Assembly: GCA_004102785.1 (NCBI GenBank)
Contig: SCEJ01000006.1
Span: 16,618 to 80,617, forward strand
Length of the DNA: 64,000 bases
DNA from: Muribaculaceae bacterium Isolate-013 (NCI)
Lineage (GTDB): Bacteria > Bacteroidota > Bacteroidia > Bacteroidales > Muribaculaceae
Direction: 5' to 3'
The stretch's first letter is position 1. Every line of letters starts with the position of its first letter. Of this stretch, positions 16,830-24,443 are shown one piece after another. Position numbers and translations under genes: made by a program. The notes beneath the pieces were generated by a model. The model worked only from the letters and a program-made list of their open reading frames with translations. It had not been told where the DNA came from and did no database searches.

Positions 16830-16861
16830 TTTGTCTGTTAAGCGAAAAATGCGTACCTTTG
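16830..16861 (+). promoter_or_regulatory. Promoter of the RlmL-like methyltransferase gene
   Basis: TTTG at 16830-16833, 20 bases, then TACCTTTG at 16854-16861, an excellent match to the Bacteroidetes promoter. The ATG follows 22 bases later and is preceded by CTGGAG, one of the few purine-rich leaders in the window. Confidence 0.7.
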
Positions 16862-16883
16862 CGCAAATATTACATAACTGGAG

Positions 16884-18515
16884 ATGAAAGAAAATTTTGA
16901 AATGGTGGCCAAGACCTTCCAGGGACTGGAAGATGTGCTGGCCGAGGAGTTGCGCGGCCTCGGTGCCGAGAATGTGGAGCCGGGGCGCCGAATGGTGTCG
17001 TTCGAGGGGGACCTCGAGATGCTCTACCGCGCCAACATGTGCTGCCGTACAGCTTTGCGTATCCTCAAGCCCATTCATAAATTCACCGCAGAGAACACCG
17101 ATGAGCTCTACGAGCGCGCCAAGGAGTTCGACTGGGGTTCGCTGATGACCCCCCAGAGCACTTTCTCCATTGACACGGTGGCTTACAGCGACGAGTTCAC
17201 CCACTCGCGCTTCGTCACTTACCGCGTCAAGGACGCCATTGCCGACTGGTTCTGCGACCGCTTCGGCGAGGGGCAGCGCCCCGGGGTGCGTCTGCAGGAC
17301 GCCGACGTGATGATCAACGTGCATATCTCCGGCGACCGTGTGACCCTCTCGCTCGACTCCTCGGGCGAGTCGCTCCACAAACGCGGCTACCGCGTGGCCC
17401 AGACCGAGGCTCCCATCAACGAGGTGCTCGCCGCCGGCATCATCCTCAAGAGCGGCTGGCGCGGCGATTGCCCTCTGGTCGACCCGATGTGCGGCTCCGG
17501 CACATTCCTGATCGAGGCTGCCATGATTGCCGCCAACATCAATCCCGGCGTGTACCGACGCCACTTCTCATTCGAGAACTGGAAGGACTTCGACCCCGAG
17601 CTTTTCGACCGTCTCTACAACGACGACTCGGGCGAGCGCCCCTTCAACTATAAGATTTACGGCGCCGACATATCGCCGAAAGCCATAGAGATAGCCCGCC
17701 GCAACATAAAGAGCGCCGGTGTGGGGCGCATGATCTCGCTTGAGACAAAGCCCCTTTCAGCCTGGGACGAAGCTCCCGCCGACGGCGTGCTCATCACCAA
17801 CCCGCCCTATGGCGAACGAATCTCCGCCGACGATATGGAGGGGCTCTACCGCCTCCTGGGCTCCAAGCTCAAGAATATCTTCAAGGGGTACCACGCCTGG
17901 ATTATCGCCGCTAAAAACGAATATATCCACTCTATCGGCCTTTCGCCCTCGGTGAAGGAGGATATTCTCAACGGCTCGATTGAGTGCGAGCTGCGTGAGT
18001 TCATCATCTTCGAGGGGGATTACAAGCATTTCCGCGCCGAAGGCAAGCGTCTGCGCGAGCTGGAGGATAAGAAATCGATGCGACGCGACGAACGCCGCCG
18101 CGACAAGGAGCAGAAATCGCGCTTCGAGCGCCGCGACAGCCGTCGCGAGGAGCGTTTCGGCGACCGTTCCGACCGTTACAGCGACCGCGGCGGACGCAAG
18201 TTCCACCATCCGGGCGACCGCGACGAGGCTCCGCGCCGCCATGCCGAGTCGTCGCGCCCGTCCGACCGCTGGGAGCGCCGCGGCGACCGCTCCGGCACCC
18301 CCCGCAACAAACTCGAAGAGCGCTACCGTCCCGAACGTTCGGCTCGCGCGACGCGCGAAAGCGCCGAGCCCCGCTTCGCACCCCGCAGCGAGAATCCGCT
18401 GGCCTCGCGCCGCAACGAAGAGGCTCTGCGCTCCATCACCAACCGCCGCCCGGCTCTTCCCCCCTCGGAAGGCCCCCTGATGCGTCCGCGCCGTGGCTGG
18501 AAGAAAAACCAGTAA
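16884..18515 (+). CDS. RlmL-like THUMP-domain rRNA methyltransferase with charged C-terminal tail
   Basis: A protein of 543 residues. A THUMP RNA-binding region covers about 45-155. The Rossmann methyltransferase domain follows with DPMCGSGTF (200-208) as the SAM motif and NPPYGER (306-312) as the N6/N2-methylase active-site motif. The family (RlmL N-terminal part, YcbY) methylates N2 of G2445 in 23S rRNA. From about residue 385 to the end, the sequence turns into a 160-residue tail made almost wholly of Arg, Asp, Glu, Ser and Gly (RRDERRRDKEQ, RGDRSG). The C-terminal RlmK half found in enteric RlmL is absent. The tail may bind RNA or be disordered. Confidence 0.9.
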   Translation: MKENFEMVAKTFQGLEDVLAEELRGLGAENVEPGRRMVSFEGDLEMLYRANMCCRTALRILKPIHKFTAENTDELYERAKEFDWGSLMTPQSTFSIDTVAYSDEFTHSRFVTYRVKDAIADWFCDRFGEGQRPGVRLQDADVMINVHISGDRVTLSLDSSGESLHKRGYRVAQTEAPINEVLAAGIILKSGWRGDCPLVDPMCGSGTFLIEAAMIAANINPGVYRRHFSFENWKDFDPELFDRLYNDDSGERPFNYKIYGADISPKAIEIARRNIKSAGVGRMISLETKPLSAWDEAPADGVLITNPPYGERISADDMEGLYRLLGSKLKNIFKGYHAWIIAAKNEYIHSIGLSPSVKEDILNGSIECELREFIIFEGDYKHFRAEGKRLRELEDKKSMRRDERRRDKEQKSRFERRDSRREERFGDRSDRYSDRGGRKFHHPGDRDEAPRRHAESSRPSDRWERRGDRSGTPRNKLEERYRPERSARATRESAEPRFAPRSENPLASRRNEEALRSITNRRPALPPSEGPLMRPRRGWKKNQ

Positions 18516-18550
18516 ATCACACCGTAGTGACGCTCTCTCCCTCTTCCTCC

Positions 18551-18582
18551 GGATGGCTACTCTAACCTCTAACCTCTAACCT
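18551..18582 (+). repeat. Heptamer array upstream of purD
   Basis: The leader GGATGGCTACT (18551) is followed by three CTAACCT heptamers (18562-18582). The array stops 3 bases before the purD ATG. Same family as the arrays at 11868 and 38018. Confidence 0.8.
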
Positions 18583-18585
18583 CAT

Positions 18586-19857
18586 ATGCGTATCCTTCTG
18601 CTCGGCTCGGGCGGCCGCGAATCAGCCTTTAGCTGGAAAATAGCCCAAAGCCCCATCGTTGAGAAACTTTTCATAGCCCCGGGCAACGGCGGCACGGCCG
18701 AATACGGCGAGAACGTGGCTCTCAGCCCCACCGACTTCCCCGCCCTGGCCCGGTTCTGCCGCGACAACGCCGTGGACCTGATTGTGGCCGGCAATGAAGA
18801 CCCTCTGGTGGCCGGTCTCTGGGACTATATGGCCGAGCACCTCCCCGAGGTGCCCGTGGTAGGCCCCTCGCGTGAAGGCGCCCGCCTGGAGGGGAGCAAG
18901 GATTTCGCCAAGGCGTTCATGGCAGAGTTCGGCATACCCACGGCGGCATACCGCTCCTTCACCGCCGCCGACATCGAGGAGGCCGACTGTTTCCTTGAGT
19001 CGCTCAAGGCGCCCTATGTGCTCAAGGCCGACGGCCTCGCAGCAGGCAAGGGGGTGCTCATAATTGACGACCTCGACCAGGCCAAGGCCTCGCTGCGCGA
19101 GATGCTCGGCGGCATGTTCGGCGCGTCGTCGGCAACGGTTGTCATCGAGGAGTTCCTCTCGGGCATCGAATGCTCGGTGTTCGTGCTTACCGACGGCAAC
19201 GGCGGCTACCGTGTGCTCCCCGTGGCCAAGGACTACAAGCGCATCGGCGAGGGGGATACAGGGCTCAACACCGGCGGCATGGGTGCCGTAAGTCCCGTGC
19301 CGTTCGCCGACGAGACCTTCATGCAGAAGGTCGACGAGCGCATCATCCGCCCCACAGTCGCCGGTCTCCAGGCCCGCGGCATCGTATATCGCGGCTTTAT
19401 CTTCCTGGGTCTCATTAATGTAGGCGGCGAACCTATGGTAATCGAATACAACGTGCGCATGGGTGACCCCGAAACCGAGGTGGTGCTCCCCCGCATCGCT
19501 TCCGACCTGGTGCCGCTGATGGAGGCCGCCGCCCGCGGCAATCTCGGCGACATGCCTCTTGACATCGATCCGCGCACGGCGGTGACCGTGATGCTCGTGT
19601 CGGGCGGCTATCCCGGCGACTATGAGAAAGGGAAAGTAATCACCGGCGCCGATGCAACAGGAAGCACTATCCCCTTCCACGCCGGCACCGCACGCGATGA
19701 CCAAGGGCGCCTTGTAACCTCCGGAGGCCGTGTGATAGCCCTCACAAGCTACGGTGAGTCAATCCCCGAGGCTCTCGAACGTTCATTCTCGGCCGCCGCT
19801 GCCGTTGACTTCGACGGTAAATATTTCCGCCGCGACATAGGCCGCGACCTCCTCTGA
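18586..19857 (+). CDS. purD: Phosphoribosylamine-glycine ligase
   Basis: A protein of 423 residues, normal length. It makes glycinamide ribonucleotide from phosphoribosylamine, glycine and ATP, the second step of purine synthesis. The start [14 protein letters not shown] is the family N-terminal motif. The ATP-grasp domain (about 105-330) includes [43 protein letters not shown] and [16 protein letters not shown], all signatures of PurD. No other purine synthesis genes are near. It is followed after 22 bases by a membrane protein gene. The heptamer array immediately before the ATG leaves no room for a conventional ribosome-binding site. Confidence 0.97.
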   Translation: MRILLLGSGGRESAFSWKIAQSPIVEKLFIAPGNGGTAEYGENVALSPTDFPALARFCRDNAVDLIVAGNEDPLVAGLWDYMAEHLPEVPVVGPSREGARLEGSKDFAKAFMAEFGIPTAAYRSFTAADIEEADCFLESLKAPYVLKADGLAAGKGVLIIDDLDQAKASLREMLGGMFGASSATVVIEEFLSGIECSVFVLTDGNGGYRVLPVAKDYKRIGEGDTGLNTGGMGAVSPVPFADETFMQKVDERIIRPTVAGLQARGIVYRGFIFLGLINVGGEPMVIEYNVRMGDPETEVVLPRIASDLVPLMEAAARGNLGDMPLDIDPRTAVTVMLVSGGYPGDYEKGKVITGADATGSTIPFHAGTARDDQGRLVTSGGRVIALTSYGESIPEALERSFSAAAAVDFDGKYFRRDIGRDLL

Positions 19858-19879
19858 TTCCACACCCTCCACACCCCTG

Positions 19880-20863
19880 ATGGAACGCCAGCTAACCAAC
19901 TTCCTGCACGCCCGCGGAGCCACGTTGCTATTTCTTCTGGCATCGTGCGCCGTGGCGTGCGTGGCCTGGAGCCGGGCGCTGGTGCTCCCTGTTGTGCCCG
20001 ACCTGGGGCTGGGAATCCCCGCTCCGGGCGAATGGCTGGGCCACTCATTCCTGTCGCTGCTGCTCTGCATGGCCGTGAATGTGGCCGTGGGGATGCTGGT
20101 GATATGGATCAACAGGGCGTTCAACACCCTGCGCTCGCTCACAGCCCTTGGCGCCACGCTCTTCTATGTGCTTCAGTGCGCCATGCCGCCGCTGCTGGCG
20201 CAGTTCTACGGCGGCATGTTGCTGGTGCTCATCGCCATGCTGTGTGTGGCGCTGCTCTTTTCGGTCTATGGCCGCGGCAGCCTCAGCGAGTCACGTCAGA
20301 AGGTGTATCTGATATTCTTCCTCCTTACCGTGGGGGGATTCACTCAGATCAGTTTTCTGCTCTTTGTGCCGGTGTTTCTTTTCGGGTGCATACAGATGCG
20401 GGTGCTGAACCTGCGCACCGCTCTGGCGGCGCTTCTCGGCATCGTCACTCCGCCGTGGATTCTGTTCGGGTTCGGCATCGTCGAGCCGTGGCAGTTGCAT
20501 TGGCCCCGGCTGGTGGTGGCATGGAATCTTTTTGACACCGAGGAGATGGTCAAGGCGCTGGTCGATACGGGCTTCACCCTTGTGGCCGGCATGGCTTTCA
20601 TGATGCTCAACCTGCTGAAAATACTGAGCTACAATTCGCGCACACGGGCTTTCAACGGCTTTATCAATGTGCTGTGGATTGCCACGGCGCTCTTCACGGT
20701 GCTTAACTTCAACGATTTCGCGTTCTATATACCGCTGCTGAATGCCCTCGCGGGCTACCAGGCGGCCCATTTCTTCACTTACCGGCGCCAGCGCCGGAGT
20801 TATCTCCCGGTGGTGCTTCTGATAGCCGTATATGCGTTTTTCTGTGTATGGAGTTTCATATGA
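19880..20863 (+). CDS. Integral membrane protein, function unknown
   Basis: A protein of 327 residues with about eight to nine transmembrane helices (for example LLFLLASCAVACVAW, LLLCMAVNVAVGMLV, LLVLIAMLCVALLFSV, VYLIFFLLTVGGF, TALAALLGIVTPPWILFGFG, YLPVVLLIAVYAFFCVW). It resembles the DUF6427-type membrane proteins of Bacteroidetes that sit beside pdxB or purD, but that assignment is from memory of layout, not from a motif. Its stop overlaps the pdxB ATG by 4 bases, so the two are probably co-translated. Confidence 0.8.
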   Translation: MERQLTNFLHARGATLLFLLASCAVACVAWSRALVLPVVPDLGLGIPAPGEWLGHSFLSLLLCMAVNVAVGMLVIWINRAFNTLRSLTALGATLFYVLQCAMPPLLAQFYGGMLLVLIAMLCVALLFSVYGRGSLSESRQKVYLIFFLLTVGGFTQISFLLFVPVFLFGCIQMRVLNLRTALAALLGIVTPPWILFGFGIVEPWQLHWPRLVVAWNLFDTEEMVKALVDTGFTLVAGMAFMMLNLLKILSYNSRTRAFNGFINVLWIATALFTVLNFNDFAFYIPLLNALAGYQAAHFFTYRRQRRSYLPVVLLIAVYAFFCVWSFI

Positions 20864-21906
20864 AAAAGATTCTGATTGATGCTTTTGTGCCATACATCGG
20901 CGATATTTTCGACGGTGTGGCGCGCACCGAGGTGATTCAGCCGGAGGATTTCACTCCGGAGGCCGTGGCCGATGCCGACGCGCTGATTGTGCGCACGCGC
21001 ACACGCTGCGACGCTCCGCTGCTTGAGGGGTCGGCCGTCACATTTGTAGGCACGGCCACAATCGGCACCGACCATTTCAACCTACCCTGGCTGGCCTCGC
21101 GCGGCATTGAGGCTGTAAACGCGCCGGGGTGTAACGCTCCGGCTGTGGCGCAGTATGTGCTTGCGTCGATATATGCGCTTGTGCCTGAGCCGGAGGGGCT
21201 TACCGTAGGTGTCGTAGGTGTGGGGCATGTGGGCCGCATTGTGGCCCGCTGGTGTGAGGCTCTGGGCATGAATGTGCTCTGCTGCGACCCTCCGCGGGCT
21301 GAGGCCGAGGGGCCGGCCGGCTTCGTCGCTCTCGATGAGATAGCGCGCCGGGCCGATATCATTACCTTCCATACCCCCCACACCAAGGCTCCGGCGCCAT
21401 ATCCGTCGCATCATCTGGCCGACGAGGCCTTCTTCGCCTCCCTGCAAAGGACGCCGCTGATTATCAATGCCGCCCGTGGCCCTGTGGTTGACAATGCCGC
21501 CCTGCTTCGCGCCATGGACGCGAAGCGCGTGAGCGGCTGCGTGATCGACTGCTGGGAGGGGGAGCCTGCCGTGAGCCCTGAGCTGCTGGCCCGGGCCGAC
21601 ATCGCCACGCCGCATATCGCCGGATATTCCCGCCAGGGGAAGATGCGCGCCACTCAGGCCGTGGTAAACGCCCTTCTGCGCCATCTCGGCTCAGAAAAGG
21701 TAATGGACCTCGGCGCGCCGGCTCCCGACGCTCCAGCCCCCTCGAAAGAGGCTGTGACGGCATCGTACAATCCTTTTGACGACATGGCGGCAATGCGTGC
21801 CGCCGCCCTGCCGGCCGATTCAGCAGGCGGATACCCCGTGCTCCCTCCCGAGGTTTTCGAGCGCCTGCGCAACCACTACTCGCTTCGCGAGGAGGTGGGC
21901 GCCTGA
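20860..21906 (+). CDS. pdxB: Erythronate-4-phosphate dehydrogenase
   Basis: A protein of 348 residues of the D-2-hydroxyacid dehydrogenase family, oxidising 4-phosphoerythronate in pyridoxal 5'-phosphate synthesis. The NAD-binding motif GVVGVGHVGRIVARW is intact, with NAARGPVVDNAAL (catalytic arginine), a WEGEP loop glutamate and TPHIAGYS (catalytic histidine). The C-terminal segment after about residue 285 matches the PdxB dimerisation region in position (SYNPFDD). The ATG at 20860 overlaps the upstream stop; an in-frame ATG four codons earlier is less likely. The last 31 bases overlap the convergent TrmH-type gene. Confidence 0.93.
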   Translation: MKKILIDAFVPYIGDIFDGVARTEVIQPEDFTPEAVADADALIVRTRTRCDAPLLEGSAVTFVGTATIGTDHFNLPWLASRGIEAVNAPGCNAPAVAQYVLASIYALVPEPEGLTVGVVGVGHVGRIVARWCEALGMNVLCCDPPRAEAEGPAGFVALDEIARRADIITFHTPHTKAPAPYPSHHLADEAFFASLQRTPLIINAARGPVVDNAALLRAMDAKRVSGCVIDCWEGEPAVSPELLARADIATPHIAGYSRQGKMRATQAVVNALLRHLGSEKVMDLGAPAPDAPAPSKEAVTASYNPFDDMAAMRAAALPADSAGGYPVLPPEVFERLRNHYSLREEVGA

Positions 21907-22430
21907 CGCAGCCCGAGGTAGAAGTGCCATATGGCCAGGGCCGAGCTTACGGCCACATTGAGCGAGTGCTTGGTGCCCTCCTGTGGTATCTCTATGCACA
22001 CGTCGCAGGCGTCGACCACCTGCTGCTGCACCCCCTCCACCTCGTGGCCGGCCACCACGGCATAGCGGCCGCCGGGCTTCACGGCATAGCTGTCGAGAGG
22101 CACACTTCCCTGCGCAAGCTCAAGGGCGCAAACGGTATAGCCCTCGGCTTTCAGCCTGGCCACCGCCTCAAGCGTGTCGGCGCAGTATTCCCAGGCCACC
22201 GAGTCCTCGGCTCCGAGGGCTGTCTTGTGGATTTCGGGCGAGGGGGGCGTGGCCGTGATGCCGCAGAGCAGCAGCCGCTCCACCCTGAAAGCGTCGGAGG
22301 TGCGGAATATCGAGCCGATGTTGTTGAGCGAGCGAATGTTGTCGAGCACCATTGTGAGCCCGATTTTCTCCTTGCGGCGGAACTCCTCCACGGAGTCGCG
22401 CCCCATATCCAATATTGTTTTCTTGAGCAT
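21876..22430 (-). CDS. TrmH/SpoU family RNA 2'-O-methyltransferase
   Basis: A protein of 184 residues with the SPOUT knot. Motif 1 is LDNIRSLNNIGSIFRTSDAF (residues 28-47 region), motif 2 is YAVVAGHEVEGV and motif 3 is IEIPQEGTKHSLNVAVSSALA, all conserved in SpoU methylases. It methylates a ribose 2'-OH in tRNA or rRNA; the exact target is not clear. No N-terminal substrate-binding domain is present. The ATG at 22430 lies only 4 bases from a TAACTTTG box, so the mRNA is predicted to be leaderless. The 3' end overlaps pdxB by 31 bases. Confidence 0.93.
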   Translation of the reverse strand: MLKKTILDMGRDSVEEFRRKEKIGLTMVLDNIRSLNNIGSIFRTSDAFRVERLLLCGITATPPSPEIHKTALGAEDSVAWEYCADTLEAVARLKAEGYTVCALELAQGSVPLDSYAVKPGGRYAVVAGHEVEGVQQQVVDACDVCIEIPQEGTKHSLNVAVSSALAIWHFYLGLRQAPTSSRSE

Positions 22431-22434
22431 GGTG

Positions 22435-22442
22435 CAAAGTTA
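22435..22442 (-). promoter_or_regulatory. -7 box of the TrmH-type gene, 4 bases from ATG
   Basis: TAACTTTG on the minus strand followed by CACC and the ATG. Transcription from this box would start at or next to the A of the start codon. Confidence 0.55.
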
Positions 22443-22454
22443 CGATGATTTTCT

Positions 22455-22462
22455 TAACTTTG
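22455..22462 (+). promoter_or_regulatory. -7 box of rbfA
   Basis: TAACTTTG 53 bases before the rbfA ATG. It is only 12 bases from the divergent box at 22435-22442, so the two promoters must compete for polymerase. Confidence 0.5.
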
Positions 22463-22515
22463 CGTTCAGTTACGGCGTTATATTAGCGTAACAGATTTAC
22501 ACTGACAACTTTTTT

Positions 22516-22851
22516 ATGGAAACAACCCGCCAGCAAAAAATAGCCCGCCTGCTGCAGAAGGATCTCTCTGAAATCCTGCGCCAGGAAACCGCCAAGACCC
22601 ATGGCGTGATCATTTCGGTAACAGCCGTGCGCGTGTCGCCCGACCTCTCTGTGGCTCGCGCCTACCTTTCGATATTCCCCCCCGCCCAGGCCCAGGGAAT
22701 CATCGAGAATCTCACCCGCAACGCCAAGACCATACGCTACGAACTGGCTCAGCGCGTGCGCTTCCAGCTCCGCAAATGCCCCGAGCTTGCGTTCTATCTC
22801 GACGATTCGCTCGACTATATCGAGAATATCGACAACCTGCTTTCAAAATAA
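22516..22851 (+). CDS. rbfA: Ribosome-binding factor A
   Basis: A protein of 111 residues, normal length, with the start TTRQQKIARLLQKDLSEILRQE and the KH-type core (VIISVTAVRVSPDLSVARAYLSIF) typical of RbfA. It binds the 30S subunit during 16S rRNA maturation. It is followed after 29 bases by the FtsX-type permease gene; rbfA before such a permease is a common Bacteroidales order as I recall. Confidence 0.95.
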   Translation: METTRQQKIARLLQKDLSEILRQETAKTHGVIISVTAVRVSPDLSVARAYLSIFPPAQAQGIIENLTRNAKTIRYELAQRVRFQLRKCPELAFYLDDSLDYIENIDNLLSK

Positions 22852-22880
22852 TTTCCCACCATCGTCACCATCACTACGAG

Positions 22881-24119
22881 TTGTCACTACCACTACGAGT
22901 GGCTCTGCGCTACCTCTTCTCGCGCAAAAGCCACGGAGCCGTCAATGTGATTTCCGCCGTTTCGGTGGCTTCGGTGGCCGTGGCCACAGCGGCCATGGTC
23001 ATCGTTCTGTCGGTGTTCAACGGCTTCGCGCAGCTCAGCGAGAGGCAGTTGGGCAAGCTCGACCCGCCGGTGGCCGTAGCGCCTGCCGCAGGCAAGGTGT
23101 TCGCCGGCGGCGACTCGCTGTGCGCCCGTCTGGCCTCGCTGCCAGAGGTGGCCACGGCGGCCGGAGTGCTTTCCGATCAGGCTTTCGCGGTGGCACGTGA
23201 GTGTCAGATGCCGGTGGTAATCAAGGGAGTAGGCGAGGGGTACGCCGATGCATCGCATCTTGCCGACATTATCATCGACGGCTCGCCGGCGCTCGCCCCC
23301 CTGCCGGGCGGCTGGTATGGCGCCGTGCTCTCGCCGGGTGCGGCCATCGGACTGAATACCAGGCCGAAATCACCCTGGACCATCACCATCTATGAACCTC
23401 GACGCCTGGGGCGCTATAATCCGGCGAATCCGGCGGCCTCCTTCCGCACCGACACCGTGGCCTGCATGGGGGTCTACTCCGTTGAGCAGCAGGAATATGA
23501 CCGTGATATGGTGCTGCTTCCTCTCGAGGCTGCGCGCTCGCTCCTCGACTACAGTTCGGGCGAACTGTCGCAGATTGCCATATGGCCTGCCGCGGGTTGC
23601 AGCGCTGAAGAGGCTGCGGCGGCCGTGAGGCGTGCGCTCGACGCTACCTCTGCCACGGCCTCCCTGCGTGTGCTCGACCGTATGCAGCAGCAGCCCGACC
23701 TGTTCCGTATGATAGCCGTGGAGAAATGGATTACCTTCGCCATGCTGGCTTTCATTCTGGTCATTGCATCGTTCAACATCATAAGCACCCTGTCGATGAT
23801 GGTGCTTGAAAAAGAGCCCAATATGGCCGTGCTGCGTGCCATGGGAGCCACGCCGCGTTTTATCTCGGCCATATTCGGCAACCAGGGGTGGCTGATAACC
23901 CTCTGTGGCGGCGGCGTGGGGATTGTGGCCGGCGCCCTCCTTGTGTCGGGGCAGAGCGCTTTCGGATGGATAAAACTGCAGACCTCCGACCCCACCCTTC
24001 TGATGGTCGACGCCTACCCGGTGGTGCTCCGCGCCACCGACCTCCTCACTGTGGCCGCTTTCCTCGTCGGCGCCTCGCTGCTTATCGCCGTCATCGCCTC
24101 ACGGCTGCCCCAAAAATAA
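22881..24119 (+). CDS. FtsX/LolC-type ABC transporter permease
   Basis: A protein of 412 residues with an N-terminal transmembrane helix (about 25-48), a large periplasmic domain, and three helices near the C-terminus (FAMLAFILVIASFNIISTLSM, LITLCGGGVGIVAGALLV, LLTVAAFLVGASLLIAVIAS). MMVLEKEPNMAVLRAMGAT is the FtsX-family coupling motif. It resembles lipoprotein-releasing permeases (LolC/LolE) of Bacteroidetes. No ATG fits: TTG at 22881 gives SLPLRVALRYLFSRKSHGAVN, which aligns with the usual family N-terminus, while GTG at 22899 is an alternative. The ATPase partner is not in the window. Confidence 0.88.
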   Translation: MSLPLRVALRYLFSRKSHGAVNVISAVSVASVAVATAAMVIVLSVFNGFAQLSERQLGKLDPPVAVAPAAGKVFAGGDSLCARLASLPEVATAAGVLSDQAFAVARECQMPVVIKGVGEGYADASHLADIIIDGSPALAPLPGGWYGAVLSPGAAIGLNTRPKSPWTITIYEPRRLGRYNPANPAASFRTDTVACMGVYSVEQQEYDRDMVLLPLEAARSLLDYSSGELSQIAIWPAAGCSAEEAAAAVRRALDATSATASLRVLDRMQQQPDLFRMIAVEKWITFAMLAFILVIASFNIISTLSMMVLEKEPNMAVLRAMGATPRFISAIFGNQGWLITLCGGGVGIVAGALLVSGQSAFGWIKLQTSDPTLLMVDAYPVVLRATDLLTVAAFLVGASLLIAVIASRLPQK

Positions 24120-24125
24120 GCTGTA

Positions 24126-24163
24126 TAAGCGGTTGTTTACATTTATTTTTAAACAACCGCTTA
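24126..24163 (+). terminator. Hairpin after the FtsX-type permease gene
   Basis: A perfect 14-bp stem (TAAGCGGTTGTTTA and its complement) with a 10-base loop CATTTATTTT, 7 bases after the stop codon. There is no strong T run on the plus strand, but a stem of this length is very likely a transcription stop or 3' end. Confidence 0.7.
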
Positions 24164-24184
24164 AATTTGCAGGATTCAATCAGA

Positions 24185-24216
24185 CAGTAGGGACGCTCCG
24201 TGGAGCGTCCCTACTG
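24185..24216. repeat. REP-like palindrome GGACGCTCC/GGAGCGTCC
   Basis: CAGTAGGGACGCTCC, two bases, then its exact complement: a 15-bp stem. The same core appears twice more at 37900-37919 and 37952-37971. It sits in the space between two convergent genes, as REP-type repeats usually do. Confidence 0.85.
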
Positions 24217-24245
24217 GGAGACTGCTTCCGGCAGCAAGGTTTATG

Positions 24246-24423
24246 CACGGCTCTTTCATTTAAAAATGCTTGGAATTTTCAAAGTGTATGACTGATAGTT
24301 AGTTAAAAGCCATTAACCCTTTTATCCAAAATGAGATTAATACAGCCATTGCGTAACTGCTACATATAACTACCTGATTAACAGTGGCGCATTATAGCAT
24401 CAAAGTTAAATGAAAGAGCCGTG
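24246..24423. mobile_element. Small non-coding inverted-repeat element (MITE-like) with 9-bp target duplication
   Basis: The element is 178 bases long. Its ends are perfect 18-bp inverted repeats (CACGGCTCTTTCATTTAA at 24246-24263 and the complement at 24406-24423). It is flanked on both sides by the direct repeat AGGTTTATG (24237-24245 and 24424-24432), the expected footprint of transposition. The interior is AT-rich and has no usable reading frame, so it would need a transposase in trans. The ends do not match the IS982 remnant at 29032. It landed between the convergent permease and sulP genes, 12 bases from the sulP stop. Confidence 0.85.
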
Positions 24424-24443
24424 AGGTTTATGGCCTCCGGACT

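Noticed and set aside
24264..24405. Coding sequence inside the MITE-like element
   Set aside because: No frame longer than a few dozen codons and no transposase similarity.
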